A DNA stretch of 64,000 nt from Natronococcus sp. AD-5 (GTDB lineage: Archaea > Halobacteriota > Halobacteria > Halobacteriales > Natrialbaceae), in contig NZ_CP132294.1 of NCBI RefSeq assembly GCF_030734285.1, positions 2,294,001 to 2,358,000 of the forward strand, read 5' to 3'. Made by a program: the position numbers and the translations under genes. Below, one piece after another: positions 45,247 to 53,686 of the stretch. The notes below the pieces were generated by a model. The model had not been told where the DNA came from. It worked only from the letters and a program-made list of their open reading frames with translations, and ran no database searches. How positions within the stretch are numbered: position 1 is the first letter of the stretch; each line of letters opens with the position of its first letter.

Positions 45247-46557
45247 TCACATCCTGGGATCGGGTCTCGGCAGCGCCCGATGCGTCCGCGGTGGAACGAG
45301 ATAGCTTCCCCAGTGGCGTACCCGGAGGTACTGGAGGATGCCGTTGCTCTGGCGCGGACCGAGTCCGTACCGGCCAAACTCCTCGCCGGCCATCGCCTCC
45401 CTCGCTCGCGTGAACTCGGACAGTTCCCGTTGGAGGGAGACGAAGTGGAGGCCGCAGACGTCGCCGTCGGTCGTATTAACGTCGCGCCGGAGCAACACCG
45501 GCTTCCCGTTTTCGCGCGCTCGAGCGAGCTTTTGAGCGTGTCCTACGACGCCCCTCTCACGAGCGTGGTTGTGGATCTCGTCGGTGACCGTCGTGACGCC
45601 GGTTTCGCTTCCGAGGCGTTCGCCGTACTCGCCGACTAACCCCCGCTCGGCGTGATCGGGGCTAAACATTCGCGCGACACGCTGTTCGTGGTCGCTCTCT
45701 TCGAACCAGACTTCGAGATCGAGCTCGATGGTCTCGAAGTGTTGGGTCGCTCCGCCGGCGAAGGCTCCGTCCCGAATCGTTACCCGATCCTCGGTCGCTT
45801 GACTCTCTCGAAAGCCCGAGCGAAAGCCCATGAAGAACGGTGCCTCCTCGGGCACCGGCTCGCCCTCCGGGATCCCGTCGAGACCGTTCTGTCGGTCGGC
45901 CGGAAGACCCGGTCCAACGAAACCCGTTCGACGGCTCGTCCGCTCGAAGACCGCGTCAAGCGACGCCGACATCGAGCGGCCGTTGAGGCGCTTCCGTTCG
46001 CCGAACAGGGCTTCTTCGGCGGCGAGCACCGCGGCGGCGTCGTCGCTCGCGAAGTGCAGTAGCCCGTCGTTCGCGTCGACTGTCACATCGCTCTCGGCAG
46101 AGAGCACGACGATCGGGCTCGGCTTCGGAAGGTCGACGGCATCGTCGAGTGACGCGTCGAATCGATCGAAGTACGCCGGGGTGTATCCCAGCGTGAAGAG
46201 GAGACCGGCACTGCTCCACTCTACGGCTCGCTCGACCTCGGTCAGAGCCGCCGCCACGGTTTCGCGGGCGGCGGCATTCGGCTCGCCCGACAGTGACAGG
46301 CTGAGGAAGATGTGGTGTTTGGGCGGTCTGACGTTTCCATCCTGATCCGTGGGCAGTGCATCGTTCCAGGCGTGTTGTCGGTCGGGGAGCGAAGCGGGCT
46401 CGGCTACGCCCTTCGGAGCGTTCAACGATGGTCTATCCTCGAGGCAGGCTGCGAGTGCAGCGCTTCCGCCGCTCGCGACCGCCGCGCGTATGAACGCCCT
46501 CCGTGAACGTTTCGATGTCTCACTGGAGCAGATATTAGTATCATTCTGAGTATACAT
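45247..46557 (-). CDS. Tat-exported predicted lipoprotein of the Dyp-type peroxidase fold
   Basis: A 436-residue protein. Residues 18-22 are the Tat motif SRRAF, followed by a hydrophobic stretch and a lipobox AALAAC with Cys38. The Dyp-type fold is supported by SLSLSGEP, TIELDLEVWFEE-SDHEQRV, KPVLLRRDVN (conserved Arg) and the C-terminal GLHFVSLQRELSEFTRARE. The heme ligand may be His329 or His331 in DEIHNHARERG. The usual GxxDG catalytic motif reads GFRSG (residues 244-248), with Ser in place of Asp, so peroxidase activity is doubtful. It is 10 nt downstream of the amine oxidase-like gene, in one operon. Confidence 0.75.
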   Translation of the reverse strand: MYTQNDTNICSSETSKRSRRAFIRAAVASGGSAALAACLEDRPSLNAPKGVAEPASLPDRQHAWNDALPTDQDGNVRPPKHHIFLSLSLSGEPNAAARETVAAALTEVERAVEWSSAGLLFTLGYTPAYFDRFDASLDDAVDLPKPSPIVVLSAESDVTVDANDGLLHFASDDAAAVLAAEEALFGERKRLNGRSMSASLDAVFERTSRRTGFVGPGLPADRQNGLDGIPEGEPVPEEAPFFMGFRSGFRESQATEDRVTIRDGAFAGGATQHFETIELDLEVWFEESDHEQRVARMFSPDHAERGLVGEYGERLGSETGVTTVTDEIHNHARERGVVGHAQKLARARENGKPVLLRRDVNTTDGDVCGLHFVSLQRELSEFTRAREAMAGEEFGRYGLGPRQSNGILQYLRVRHWGSYLVPPRTHRALPRPDPRM

Positions 46558-46567
46558 GTGTTCTACC

Positions 46568-48496
46568 TTAATATCCAGACAGCTGCAGTTGCAGCGATGT
46601 GACGAAGTTCGACATCCCCGAAGGGTACGGCATCTGATTGGTTGCCCCGATCATGAGCAGCCAGACGATGACCCGTTCTCCCTGAATGGGACGGCCATCG
46701 ACGTATTGGGCCGGATGGTACAGGTGAGAAGGGGTCTCCTCATCATACGCTCGGTGGGCGGTGTACTCGCCCGGCCCGATCTCCGTCTCGCCTCGTCGAA
46801 CGACGACGATCTCCACGTTATTCCGGAGGGGGACGTTGATCGTCTCCGTGCCGTCCGGGTTGCTGAATCGAGCAATCATCCCGGGTTCGGCTTCACGGTA
46901 GAACTCCTCCTCGGGTTCCGTCCACTCGTCACCATCGAAGAGTTCCACCGTCACGCCGTCTTCGGTGCCGGGCGTTACGTCGATCGCCTGGGTCGAAATG
47001 TAGTGTTGGACGACCGGCTCCTCGTAGGATCCGGTCTCACCGTACGTATCGGCGTTTTCGTCGACCTTTTGAACAAACCGAGTAACGAATCCCGGTCCGG
47101 TCCGCCGGAAAATCGGAGAAAACACACCGTCCTCGTAGAACTCGTAGGCGATGTCGTAGTTGTACGGTCCGAAACGAAGTCCGGAGTGAAAGTCGATGCT
47201 CCCCGGTCCGACCGCGCTGGGATGGTAATGACTCTTCAGCTGAAATCCGCTCGGCGTGTCACCGCGGGCCGGAAAGTCGAGTTTCGCGAGGAGTCCCGGG
47301 CCGCCGGAGTCCGTGCTGTGGACGTCCCAGAAGAGGAGGTCGCCGTTAAAGACGGTGTCGTCGTCGGGAAAGTACCACTCACGAGTGTTCCGACCCTCCC
47401 GCGGCGGCAAATAGTATCCCGTGTACGTGATCGGGGTGTTCATCGCCTCGAAGACGGGGCTATCCCGGTAGGACGCGGAAACGGTAACGCCCTGAATATC
47501 GGCGGGATCCCACTGGATGGTCCAACCGTCCTGCTCGAAGGATTCCTCGGGAGGTTCGACCCGGTGGTAGCCGTCGTTGGCCGTATAGTAAGGGCGCTGC
47601 TCTGTCGGCACGTCGGGGACGGCATCCAGCACCGACTCCGCGGCCGGCTCGATCGTCTCGACGATCTCGTAGAGCGGGTGTTCCACGGCGTGATCGAGGA
47701 TGGCGACGTCCACGATTACGGGCCGCTCCGGGTCTGAGGCGTCGATGAACGCGCTGATTATCCGTAGGCCGTCATCATCTTTCACGTGCATTACCGCGGT
47801 CGAGCCGTTGCCGTGACGGAGGTCCGCCTGTCCAAGACCGACATAGCCCCCCGCTCCGCCCTTCCACGAAGGATACCACTCCCGCTCGGTCATGTCCCCG
47901 AAGGCATCTTGGACCGGGTCGGTCTCGAGAATCGCCTGCCCGATCACCATCTGGTAGGGATCCTGGGTCACCGTCCAGGTGACGTCTTGGGGGTCGGTGA
48001 TTTCGAGGGCGACAATTTTGTCGCGGCGACGGTCGAGCAGTCCGTAGACGGTCTGGCGGTTCTCCGCTGTAATCTCGAACTCGGCTTCTTCGCCATCGGG
48101 GAATCCGTTCTCCTGAATGCTCAGCGAGGTCGGGCCCTGGATGCTGACCGTCTCCAAGTGGTTTGTGAGTACCTCGTACGCCTCGAACCCGCCGATCCAG
48201 TCGCCGACGAGATCGTTGACCGCCGGGTCCGTCAGCAGCGTCTCGATCGCCCGTCTCTTCCGGTAGGTGTGAATTCGCTCGTAGTTCTCGTTGTCAAACT
48301 GGCGTACCGAGGCGAAGTCGGCGGTATCCATCCGAAGTGCGGGGATCTCGGCCGCTAACGCCTTACCGTTCGGCTTCGAGGCCTCCGACGGATCTCTGTT
48401 TCGGCCAAAATCGCTACAGCCTGCTATAGCTGCGACACTGCCGCTGAGCGCGGCTAACTCCAAATATTTACGTCGCGAAACGTCCTCGTCGGACAT
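46568..48496 (-). CDS. Tat-exported predicted lipoprotein resembling copper amine oxidase
   Basis: A 642-residue protein with Tat motif SRRKYLEL (residues 8-15) and lipobox IAGC (Cys27). The C-terminal 400 residues resemble copper amine oxidase: GGYVGLGQADL, the TPQ-type site YNYDIA (Asn446, Tyr447, Asp448) and a late strand VIVWLLMIGAT. By spacing from Tyr447, the first copper ligand (+49) is Val496 and the second (+51) is His498. The third ligand position, usually T-H-x-P, reads T-N-Q-M-P (Asn620). Two of three copper ligands are therefore missing by this alignment. Start and promoter: TATA at 48517-48525 gives a leaderless start. Confidence 0.72.
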   Translation of the reverse strand: MSDEDVSRRKYLELAALSGSVAAIAGCSDFGRNRDPSEASKPNGKALAAEIPALRMDTADFASVRQFDNENYERIHTYRKRRAIETLLTDPAVNDLVGDWIGGFEAYEVLTNHLETVSIQGPTSLSIQENGFPDGEEAEFEITAENRQTVYGLLDRRRDKIVALEITDPQDVTWTVTQDPYQMVIGQAILETDPVQDAFGDMTEREWYPSWKGGAGGYVGLGQADLRHGNGSTAVMHVKDDDGLRIISAFIDASDPERPVIVDVAILDHAVEHPLYEIVETIEPAAESVLDAVPDVPTEQRPYYTANDGYHRVEPPEESFEQDGWTIQWDPADIQGVTVSASYRDSPVFEAMNTPITYTGYYLPPREGRNTREWYFPDDDTVFNGDLLFWDVHSTDSGGPGLLAKLDFPARGDTPSGFQLKSHYHPSAVGPGSIDFHSGLRFGPYNYDIAYEFYEDGVFSPIFRRTGPGFVTRFVQKVDENADTYGETGSYEEPVVQHYISTQAIDVTPGTEDGVTVELFDGDEWTEPEEEFYREAEPGMIARFSNPDGTETINVPLRNNVEIVVVRRGETEIGPGEYTAHRAYDEETPSHLYHPAQYVDGRPIQGERVIVWLLMIGATNQMPYPSGMSNFVTSLQLQLSGY

Positions 48497-48879
48497 TATG
48501 ACAGCGGTATGTCACCGCGATATAGTAGTCTTTGGTCGTTTCTCAAACTCGTTCGGGTATCTCGAGTTAACGGATCGGCTGGACGACTTGATGCAGACGC
48601 GCCTACCTCCCATCGCTCGATGAGCGAATTAAACTCGATAGTTCGTGCGGATCCGATGAACGCAAGTCACCCGTACAGTAAGCACCGTACTGACGTGCCG
48701 AATCACCGACACACGAACAGCGATGGATACAAGGCGCGTATTCAGCACGGTTCTCCCAGCGGCGTCGCTATTTGATAGAACGCTCAACGTGAGAGTCGCA
48801 GCGGTGAGTAACACGTTGAATTGTTCTCGAGTACGGACGCCGGAATGCAACTACCGGACACGTAACCGAAACCCGACGG
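48497..48879. other. Intergenic region upstream of the lipoprotein operon
   Basis: About 380 bp, noticeably lower in GC than the surroundings, with no convincing gene on either strand. Only the promoter of the amine oxidase-like gene is recognisable. The composition fits horizontally acquired or degenerate DNA. Confidence 0.45.
48504..48525 (-). promoter_or_regulatory. Promoter with inverted repeat of the lipoprotein operon
   Basis: TATA-like CTATATCGC at 48517-48525 (minus strand). Between it and the start codon is GCGGT-ATGTC-ACCGC (48504-48518), a 5-bp inverted repeat overlapping the expected transcription start. Confidence 0.4.
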
Positions 48880-49431
48880 CTACAAGTTCTCGCTCTCCTC
48901 GCGAAGATCCTCGTAGATCCGCGGGTCGGTCCGGAACTTGAGTACGTTGTGCACCGCCGAGTTTCGGATGTTGGCGATGACGTCGCCGTGCTCGGTGTAG
49001 CAGTCGTGAATCCAGCGGGAGACCTGTTCGCGGTCCCGGAACATCATGACCGTCTTCCACTGGTACTCGCCGTCCGAGAGGAAGAAGAAGAGCGTGTGCT
49101 TGTCCTCGCGGATGTGCTCCATCGCCGCGCGCCAGCCGTCGGCGAAGTTCTCGGTGTTGAACTTGAACTCGAACAGCGCGAAGATGTAGTACTCCTCGTT
49201 GGGGATGATCGCCTCCCGGAAGACGCCCTCGTTGCGCATCCGGCGGATCGATTCGCTGACGGTGACGTGGGAGACGTCGATGTCGTACCGCGACTCGAGC
49301 ACGTCCGTCAGCTCTCGAGACGAGAGCTGCGGATCCTCCGCGAGTTCGCAGAGGATCGCGATGTCGCGGTCTTTGAAGTCCCAGTTCGGCGGATCGGTAG
49401 CGGTCATACTGTCGTGGAGATCGTCGTTCAT
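48880..49431 (-). CDS. Lrp/AsnC-like winged-helix regulator
   Basis: A 183-residue protein. Residues 20-70 form a winged helix (FKDRDIAILCELAEDPQLSS, then HVTVSESIRRMRNEGVF). The remaining part is an alpha/beta effector-like region (YYIFALFEFKFNTENFADGW). The ATG at 49431 is preferred; a downstream MTATDPP start is possible. It is 8 nt downstream of, and parallel to, the alpha/beta hydrolase, so the two are probably one operon and the regulator may control the hydrolase. Confidence 0.8.
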   Translation of the reverse strand: MNDDLHDSMTATDPPNWDFKDRDIAILCELAEDPQLSSRELTDVLESRYDIDVSHVTVSESIRRMRNEGVFREAIIPNEEYYIFALFEFKFNTENFADGWRAAMEHIREDKHTLFFFLSDGEYQWKTVMMFRDREQVSRWIHDCYTEHGDVIANIRNSAVHNVLKFRTDPRIYEDLREESENL

Positions 49432-49439
49432 TGCAAACG

Positions 49440-50291
49440 TTACGTATTCCGTCCCGCGAGGAACTCGCGAAGTCGGTCTCGGTAGGCTTCGGAACGGTCT
49501 TCGGGAACCCAGTGGTAGGCGTCGGACAGCGGTGCGAGTTCGGCTCGCTCGAGGTCCTCGGCCAGCCGTTCGGCGTAGGAGTAGGGCTGCATAACGTCGT
49601 CTTCCCCCCACAGCAGCAGCGTCTCGGCGTCGATCGCCCCGTAGTCGAGTTCCGTCGTGTGGTTCGTGTTCGTCGCGACGGCGTTACGGACCAGCGACAC
49701 GTGCCCCTCGTCGGTCAGCCACGGCGCCTTCATCCCGTCGACGAACTCGGGATCGGCCGCCCCGTAGGCGCCGTCGACGAACGCCGACTCCAGCCGCCCC
49801 TCGAGCGCCGACCGGTCGAGGTCGGCCGTCTTCGGCAGTCCCAGGTTCGTGACGAACTCGACGGGCCAGGAGTCGTAACAGACCGCGTTCGAGAGGACGA
49901 GCTTCCCGACGGCGTCGGGGTTGTGCGCGGCGAATCGCAGGGCGACGCCGCCGCCGATGTCGTGGGCGACGAGCGAGACCGTCTCGAGGTCGAGTTCGGC
50001 GAGCAGCGACTCGAGCATCACCTCTTGCGCCCGGATCGACCGGTCGAAATCGTCGGTCATCGCGGAATTGCCGTAGCCGAGCAGGTCCGGGGCGATCGTC
50101 CGTCGCTCCGTCGCGATCGTCGGCACGACGTCGCGCCAGAGGAACGACCACGTCGGAATGCCGTGGAGGAAGACGACAGGCGGGTCGTCGCCGTCGGGTC
50201 CCGCCTCGTGGTACGCGACCTCGAGGTCGCGGCCGTCGACGGTCACGGTCGCCGTCGTCTGTCGCTCGCTCCACGTCTCGTGGTCGACCAT
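49440..50291 (-). CDS. Alpha/beta hydrolase with Asp nucleophile (haloalkane dehalogenase/epoxide hydrolase-like)
   Basis: A 283-residue alpha/beta hydrolase. VFLHGIPTWSFLWRDV is the oxyanion HGxP motif; the nucleophile elbow VAHDIGGGVAL carries Asp rather than Ser, as in haloalkane dehalogenases and epoxide hydrolases. A distal acid lies in LLLWGEDDVMQP and the His near the C-terminus in AYHWVPEDR. The substrate is unknown. The start ATG follows immediately after an in-frame TAG of a 46-codon upstream ORF. Confidence 0.85.
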   Translation of the reverse strand: MVDHETWSERQTTATVTVDGRDLEVAYHEAGPDGDDPPVVFLHGIPTWSFLWRDVVPTIATERRTIAPDLLGYGNSAMTDDFDRSIRAQEVMLESLLAELDLETVSLVAHDIGGGVALRFAAHNPDAVGKLVLSNAVCYDSWPVEFVTNLGLPKTADLDRSALEGRLESAFVDGAYGAADPEFVDGMKAPWLTDEGHVSLVRNAVATNTNHTTELDYGAIDAETLLLWGEDDVMQPYSYAERLAEDLERAELAPLSDAYHWVPEDRSEAYRDRLREFLAGRNT

Positions 50292-50432
50292 CTAGACGCC
50301 TCCGCGGGGATCCGCGAGCGATCGCTTCGCGTCTCGTTCCTCGGCGGCACCCGCGTCGCGCCCGCGGCGAGCAACCGGGCGGCGAGACGCTCGAACGGTG
50401 ATTCGTCGGTGCGTGTGCTTCCGGATCGTCAT
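50292..50432 (-). CDS. Possible 46-residue leader ORF ahead of the alpha/beta hydrolase
   Basis: Minus-strand ATG at 50432, TAG directly abutting the hydrolase ATG (TAGATG). The ATG lies about 27 nt after a TATA-like CTTTAC in the palindrome at 50439-50460, so it would be the leaderless first ORF. The product would be strongly basic (12-13 Arg), unlike normal haloarchaeal proteins. It may act as a translational-coupling leader rather than encode a stable protein. Confidence 0.3.
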   Translation of the reverse strand: MTIRKHTHRRITVRASRRPVARRGRDAGAAEERDAKRSLADPRGGV

Positions 50433-50438
50433 ACCCCC

Positions 50439-50460
50439 ACTTTACTTTCCAAGGTAAAGT
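50439..50460. promoter_or_regulatory. Palindrome ACTTTAC-N8-GTAAAGT
   Basis: Perfect 7-bp arms with an 8-nt spacer in the promoter of the hydrolase-Lrp operon. The arm next to the leader ORF is near-TATA in sequence, so a bound regulator (perhaps the Lrp-like protein of the same operon) could autoregulate transcription. Confidence 0.45.
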
Positions 50461-50528
50461 TCGTTTGGGGTAAACGGAACCGTTGTTAACCGATCGTCGG
50501 GACGGGCTCGACGTCGCCCCCGCCCTCG

Positions 50529-53345
50529 CTATTCCTCGGAAGCGAGCCCCCGCAACGCACCCTCGCCGATCTCCTCGAGCACGCGCTCGTGGAACGCCCG
50601 GAGGGCCGCGCTCTCGTCCTCCGCGAGGACGACGTCGCTCGCCGACAGCGTCGCCAGCCCGAACGCTCGCGGCGTCGGCGAGTCGAGCAGCTGGCGCTCG
50701 ACCGTCAACTCGCCGGAGCCGATCGCCGCGACGATGTCCTCGATCTCGTCGACGTTGAGTTTGTCCTCCAGGATCTCGCGGTACGTCTCCTCGATCACCG
50801 CGAACTCCTCGAGGTCCTCCGCGAAACCGAGGAGCATCTCGCTCGAGACCTGCTGCTCGCTGGCGGACTTCTCGTAGCCCTTGTATCGTTTGAGGATCAT
50901 CAGCGACCGGGTCGCGTTGATCCGGAAGTACCGCTGGAGCAGGTCCGTCCCCGAGAGGGCGGCGCGGAGGTTCTCGCGCACCCGGCCGGCCTCGAGGTCG
51001 TCGACGATTCCCTCGAGGTCGACCTTCCGGTTCAGCGGCATCGAGAGGACGAAGCCGTTGTCCGCGACGGCGACCTTAACGTTGGCCGTCGCCTCCTGCG
51101 CGCAGCGGTGGGCCAGCAGCCGGGAGAGCCCGTCGTTGACCTTTCGGCCGTAGTTCGAGTGGACGTAGTAGCGGCGCTCGTACTCCTCGCGGTCGCGCTC
51201 GACTTCGATGGCGAGCCGTTCGTCGGTGCTCGCGCTCTCCGCGCCCGCGTACCGAATCTGGTGGTCGAACAGCCGCGCGATCGCCCGCACGCTGTCGTCG
51301 TCCAGCGGAAACCCCCGCAGCCAGGCGCGCACTCGCGACGGCCCGCCCGCCTCGTAGTGCTCGAGCAGGTCGCGCTGGAAGGCGAGGATCTCGCAGCCGA
51401 GGTCGTAGGAGAGCGGGAGCCGTTCCGAGTACCACGAGGGGACGGTCGGCCGCGCGCTGGTGCGGTCGACGTACACCTTCGAGCCGCGGCGGTAGCGGTA
51501 CTCGAAGTGATCGCCGCCGAGGACGAAGACGTCACCCTTCTCTAAAGTGTCGAGGTAGTCCTCGTCTAACTGGCCGACCCACTCGTCGCTCGCGCGGGTG
51601 CGGACGTCGCAGGTAAAGGAGTCCGGGATCGTCCCGATGTTGGTCATGTAGATCACCCGGGCGAGGCGGCCGCGCTTGCCGATCAGGGGCTCGCCGACGG
51701 GGAACTCCTCGTAGTGGTACTCGCCGTCGGGCGGATCGTTCTCGTCGCGCCAGATCTTCGCGTAGACGTTCTTGTCCTCGAGGCCGGCGTACTCGGCGGT
51801 CAGGTACCGGACGAGCGACTCGTACTCCGACTCCGAGTAGTTCCGGTACGGGTACGATCGGCGGAGGATCGACCTCACCTCGGACTCGGGTCGAATCTCG
51901 GCGATCGCCATCCCGTAGACGTGCTGAGCGGCGACGTCCTGGGCGTTCTCGGGAATCGACACCGAGTCGACGAACCCCTCATCGGCCTTTTTGAGCATCA
52001 CGGCGCACTCGAGCAGTTCGTCCCGGTCCAGGGCGATCACTCGCCCCGTCACCGTCTGTCCGACGCGGTGGCCGGCGCGGCCGACTCGCTGGAGCAACGC
52101 GGCGACGGACTTGGGCGACCCCACCTGAACCACGAGGTCGACGTGGGGCATGTCGATTCCCAACTCCAGGGAAGTCGAGGACGTGACCACCTCGAGATCG
52201 CCGTCTTTCAGCCGCCCCTCGACGTCCTGGCGGACCTCCTTCGAGAGGCTACCGTGGTGACAGCCCGAGTTCGTCTCGTCGTAGGCGTCGAACCGCTCGC
52301 GGAGGTTGTGCAGGACGCGCTCGGCGCCCGAGCGCGTGTTCGTGAAGACGAGCGTGTTCGTGTGGTCCTGAACGTGCTCGTGGAGCATCCGGTAGAACCG
52401 GTCCTGGACGACCTCCCGGGACGCGTGTATCAGGTCGTCGGCGGGGCACTCGAGTTCGACGTCGAACTCGCGGGCGAAGCGGGCGTCGACGATCTTGTAG
52501 TCTCGGGGCGCGCCGCCAGGTTCCCGCTGCCCGACCAGGAACTCCGCAACCTGCGAGAGCGGCTCGATCGTCGCCGAACAGCCGATCCGCGTGATCTCGT
52601 GGTCGACCATCGCCTCGAGGCGCTCGAGGCTCACCGAGAGGTGCGTCCCTCGTTTGCCGCCCGCCAGCGAGTGGATCTCGTCGACGATGACGTACTCGAT
52701 GGTGCGAAGCTTCTCGCGAAACTTGGGCGAATTGAGGAGGATCGCCAGCGTCTCGGGCGTCGTGTTGAGAATGTGGGGCGTCTCCTCGAGCATCTTCTGG
52801 CGCTCGTGGGAGTCCGTGTCGCCGTGGCGGATGGCGTGGCGGATTTCGCCCATCTCCTCGCCGCCGGCTCGCGGGCGATCCCCGCTCTCACCTTCCGCGG
52901 CGCTGCGTGCCGCGCGATCGTCGACGATCGACTCGATTCCCTCGAGGGGCACCTCGAGGTTGCGGTGGATGTCGTTCGCGAGCGACTTCAGCGGCGAGAC
53001 GTAGAGGCAGTAGACGGAGTTCTCCAGACCGTCCGCGGACGCTCGATCCCGCCGGTAGAGCTCGTTGATGATCGCGGTGAACGACGCGAGCGTCTTCCCG
53101 CTCCCCGTCGGCGCGCAGATCAGCGTGTTCGTTCCCTCGTGAATCTTCGGAATCGCGCCCTCCTGGGGCGGCGTGAAGAAGCCGTCGTTCTCGGGAACGA
53201 ACCCGCCGAACTCCTCGAGCCACCACTCCTGGACCGCCGGCTCGAGCAGGTCGAAGACGTCGCGATCCTCGATGGGAGTGTCGTCGGGGTCGAAGGGAAG
53301 GGCGTCGTCTGCGACCGGCAACTCGAGACCGTCGTTCCCGTCCAT
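50529..53345 (-). CDS. lhr: Lhr-type DEAD/DEAH-box helicase
   Basis: A 938-residue superfamily 2 helicase of the Lhr core type. Helicase motifs: CAPTGSGKTLASF (Walker A), VDEIHSLAGGKRG (DEIH), GCSATIEP and the second RecA domain with NTRSGAERVLHNL and QRVGRAGHR. The winged-helix and Lhr-specific C-terminal region follow. Archaeal Lhr acts on forked DNA and RNA:DNA hybrids. ATG at 53345 is chosen over a GTG one codon earlier; a TATA-like CTTACATA is 27 nt upstream. Confidence 0.93.
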   Translation of the reverse strand: MDGNDGLELPVADDALPFDPDDTPIEDRDVFDLLEPAVQEWWLEEFGGFVPENDGFFTPPQEGAIPKIHEGTNTLICAPTGSGKTLASFTAIINELYRRDRASADGLENSVYCLYVSPLKSLANDIHRNLEVPLEGIESIVDDRAARSAAEGESGDRPRAGGEEMGEIRHAIRHGDTDSHERQKMLEETPHILNTTPETLAILLNSPKFREKLRTIEYVIVDEIHSLAGGKRGTHLSVSLERLEAMVDHEITRIGCSATIEPLSQVAEFLVGQREPGGAPRDYKIVDARFAREFDVELECPADDLIHASREVVQDRFYRMLHEHVQDHTNTLVFTNTRSGAERVLHNLRERFDAYDETNSGCHHGSLSKEVRQDVEGRLKDGDLEVVTSSTSLELGIDMPHVDLVVQVGSPKSVAALLQRVGRAGHRVGQTVTGRVIALDRDELLECAVMLKKADEGFVDSVSIPENAQDVAAQHVYGMAIAEIRPESEVRSILRRSYPYRNYSESEYESLVRYLTAEYAGLEDKNVYAKIWRDENDPPDGEYHYEEFPVGEPLIGKRGRLARVIYMTNIGTIPDSFTCDVRTRASDEWVGQLDEDYLDTLEKGDVFVLGGDHFEYRYRRGSKVYVDRTSARPTVPSWYSERLPLSYDLGCEILAFQRDLLEHYEAGGPSRVRAWLRGFPLDDDSVRAIARLFDHQIRYAGAESASTDERLAIEVERDREEYERRYYVHSNYGRKVNDGLSRLLAHRCAQEATANVKVAVADNGFVLSMPLNRKVDLEGIVDDLEAGRVRENLRAALSGTDLLQRYFRINATRSLMILKRYKGYEKSASEQQVSSEMLLGFAEDLEEFAVIEETYREILEDKLNVDEIEDIVAAIGSGELTVERQLLDSPTPRAFGLATLSASDVVLAEDESAALRAFHERVLEEIGEGALRGLASEE

Positions 53346-53348
53346 CAC

Positions 53349-53686
53349 CCTGGTCTGGGTGACGGCTATGTAAGAGGGTTTGGCCAGCGGAGTGAAAGTG
53401 AAGCACGAGTCCGAACAAGGGGCCTTCGAGAGCGGACCGGCTCCGCCGGCAGCTGCAAGCCCGGTGTATATGCTGTCGACCGGCGGGAGAGAGTTACGAG
53501 CCGGAGGCAGGACGAGTCGATACCGGACGATATCCCTCGTAACGCGCCGCCCGAGCGGAATCAGCTCCGTCGCGTCCGCGCGCTCGGTCCACCACCGACC
53601 GTCGGCTGGCCGCCGACCGTCCCGTCACTCGAGCGCACTCGAGTGACCGGCCGGTCGAGCTACGCAACTCCGCCCCTGAATGGCCC
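53349..53686. other. Intergenic region between divergent lhr and papain-like genes
   Basis: About 340 bp. Apart from the lhr promoter element near 53370 (minus strand) and a TATA-like GTGTATATGC around 53463-53472 (plus strand), nothing is recognised. No supported gene on either strand. Confidence 0.4.

Noticed and set aside
48629-48850. 73-codon minus-strand frame with hydrophobic stretches in the low-GC gap
   Set aside because: Val/Thr/Arg-rich without acidic character; no promoter or family; probably chance.
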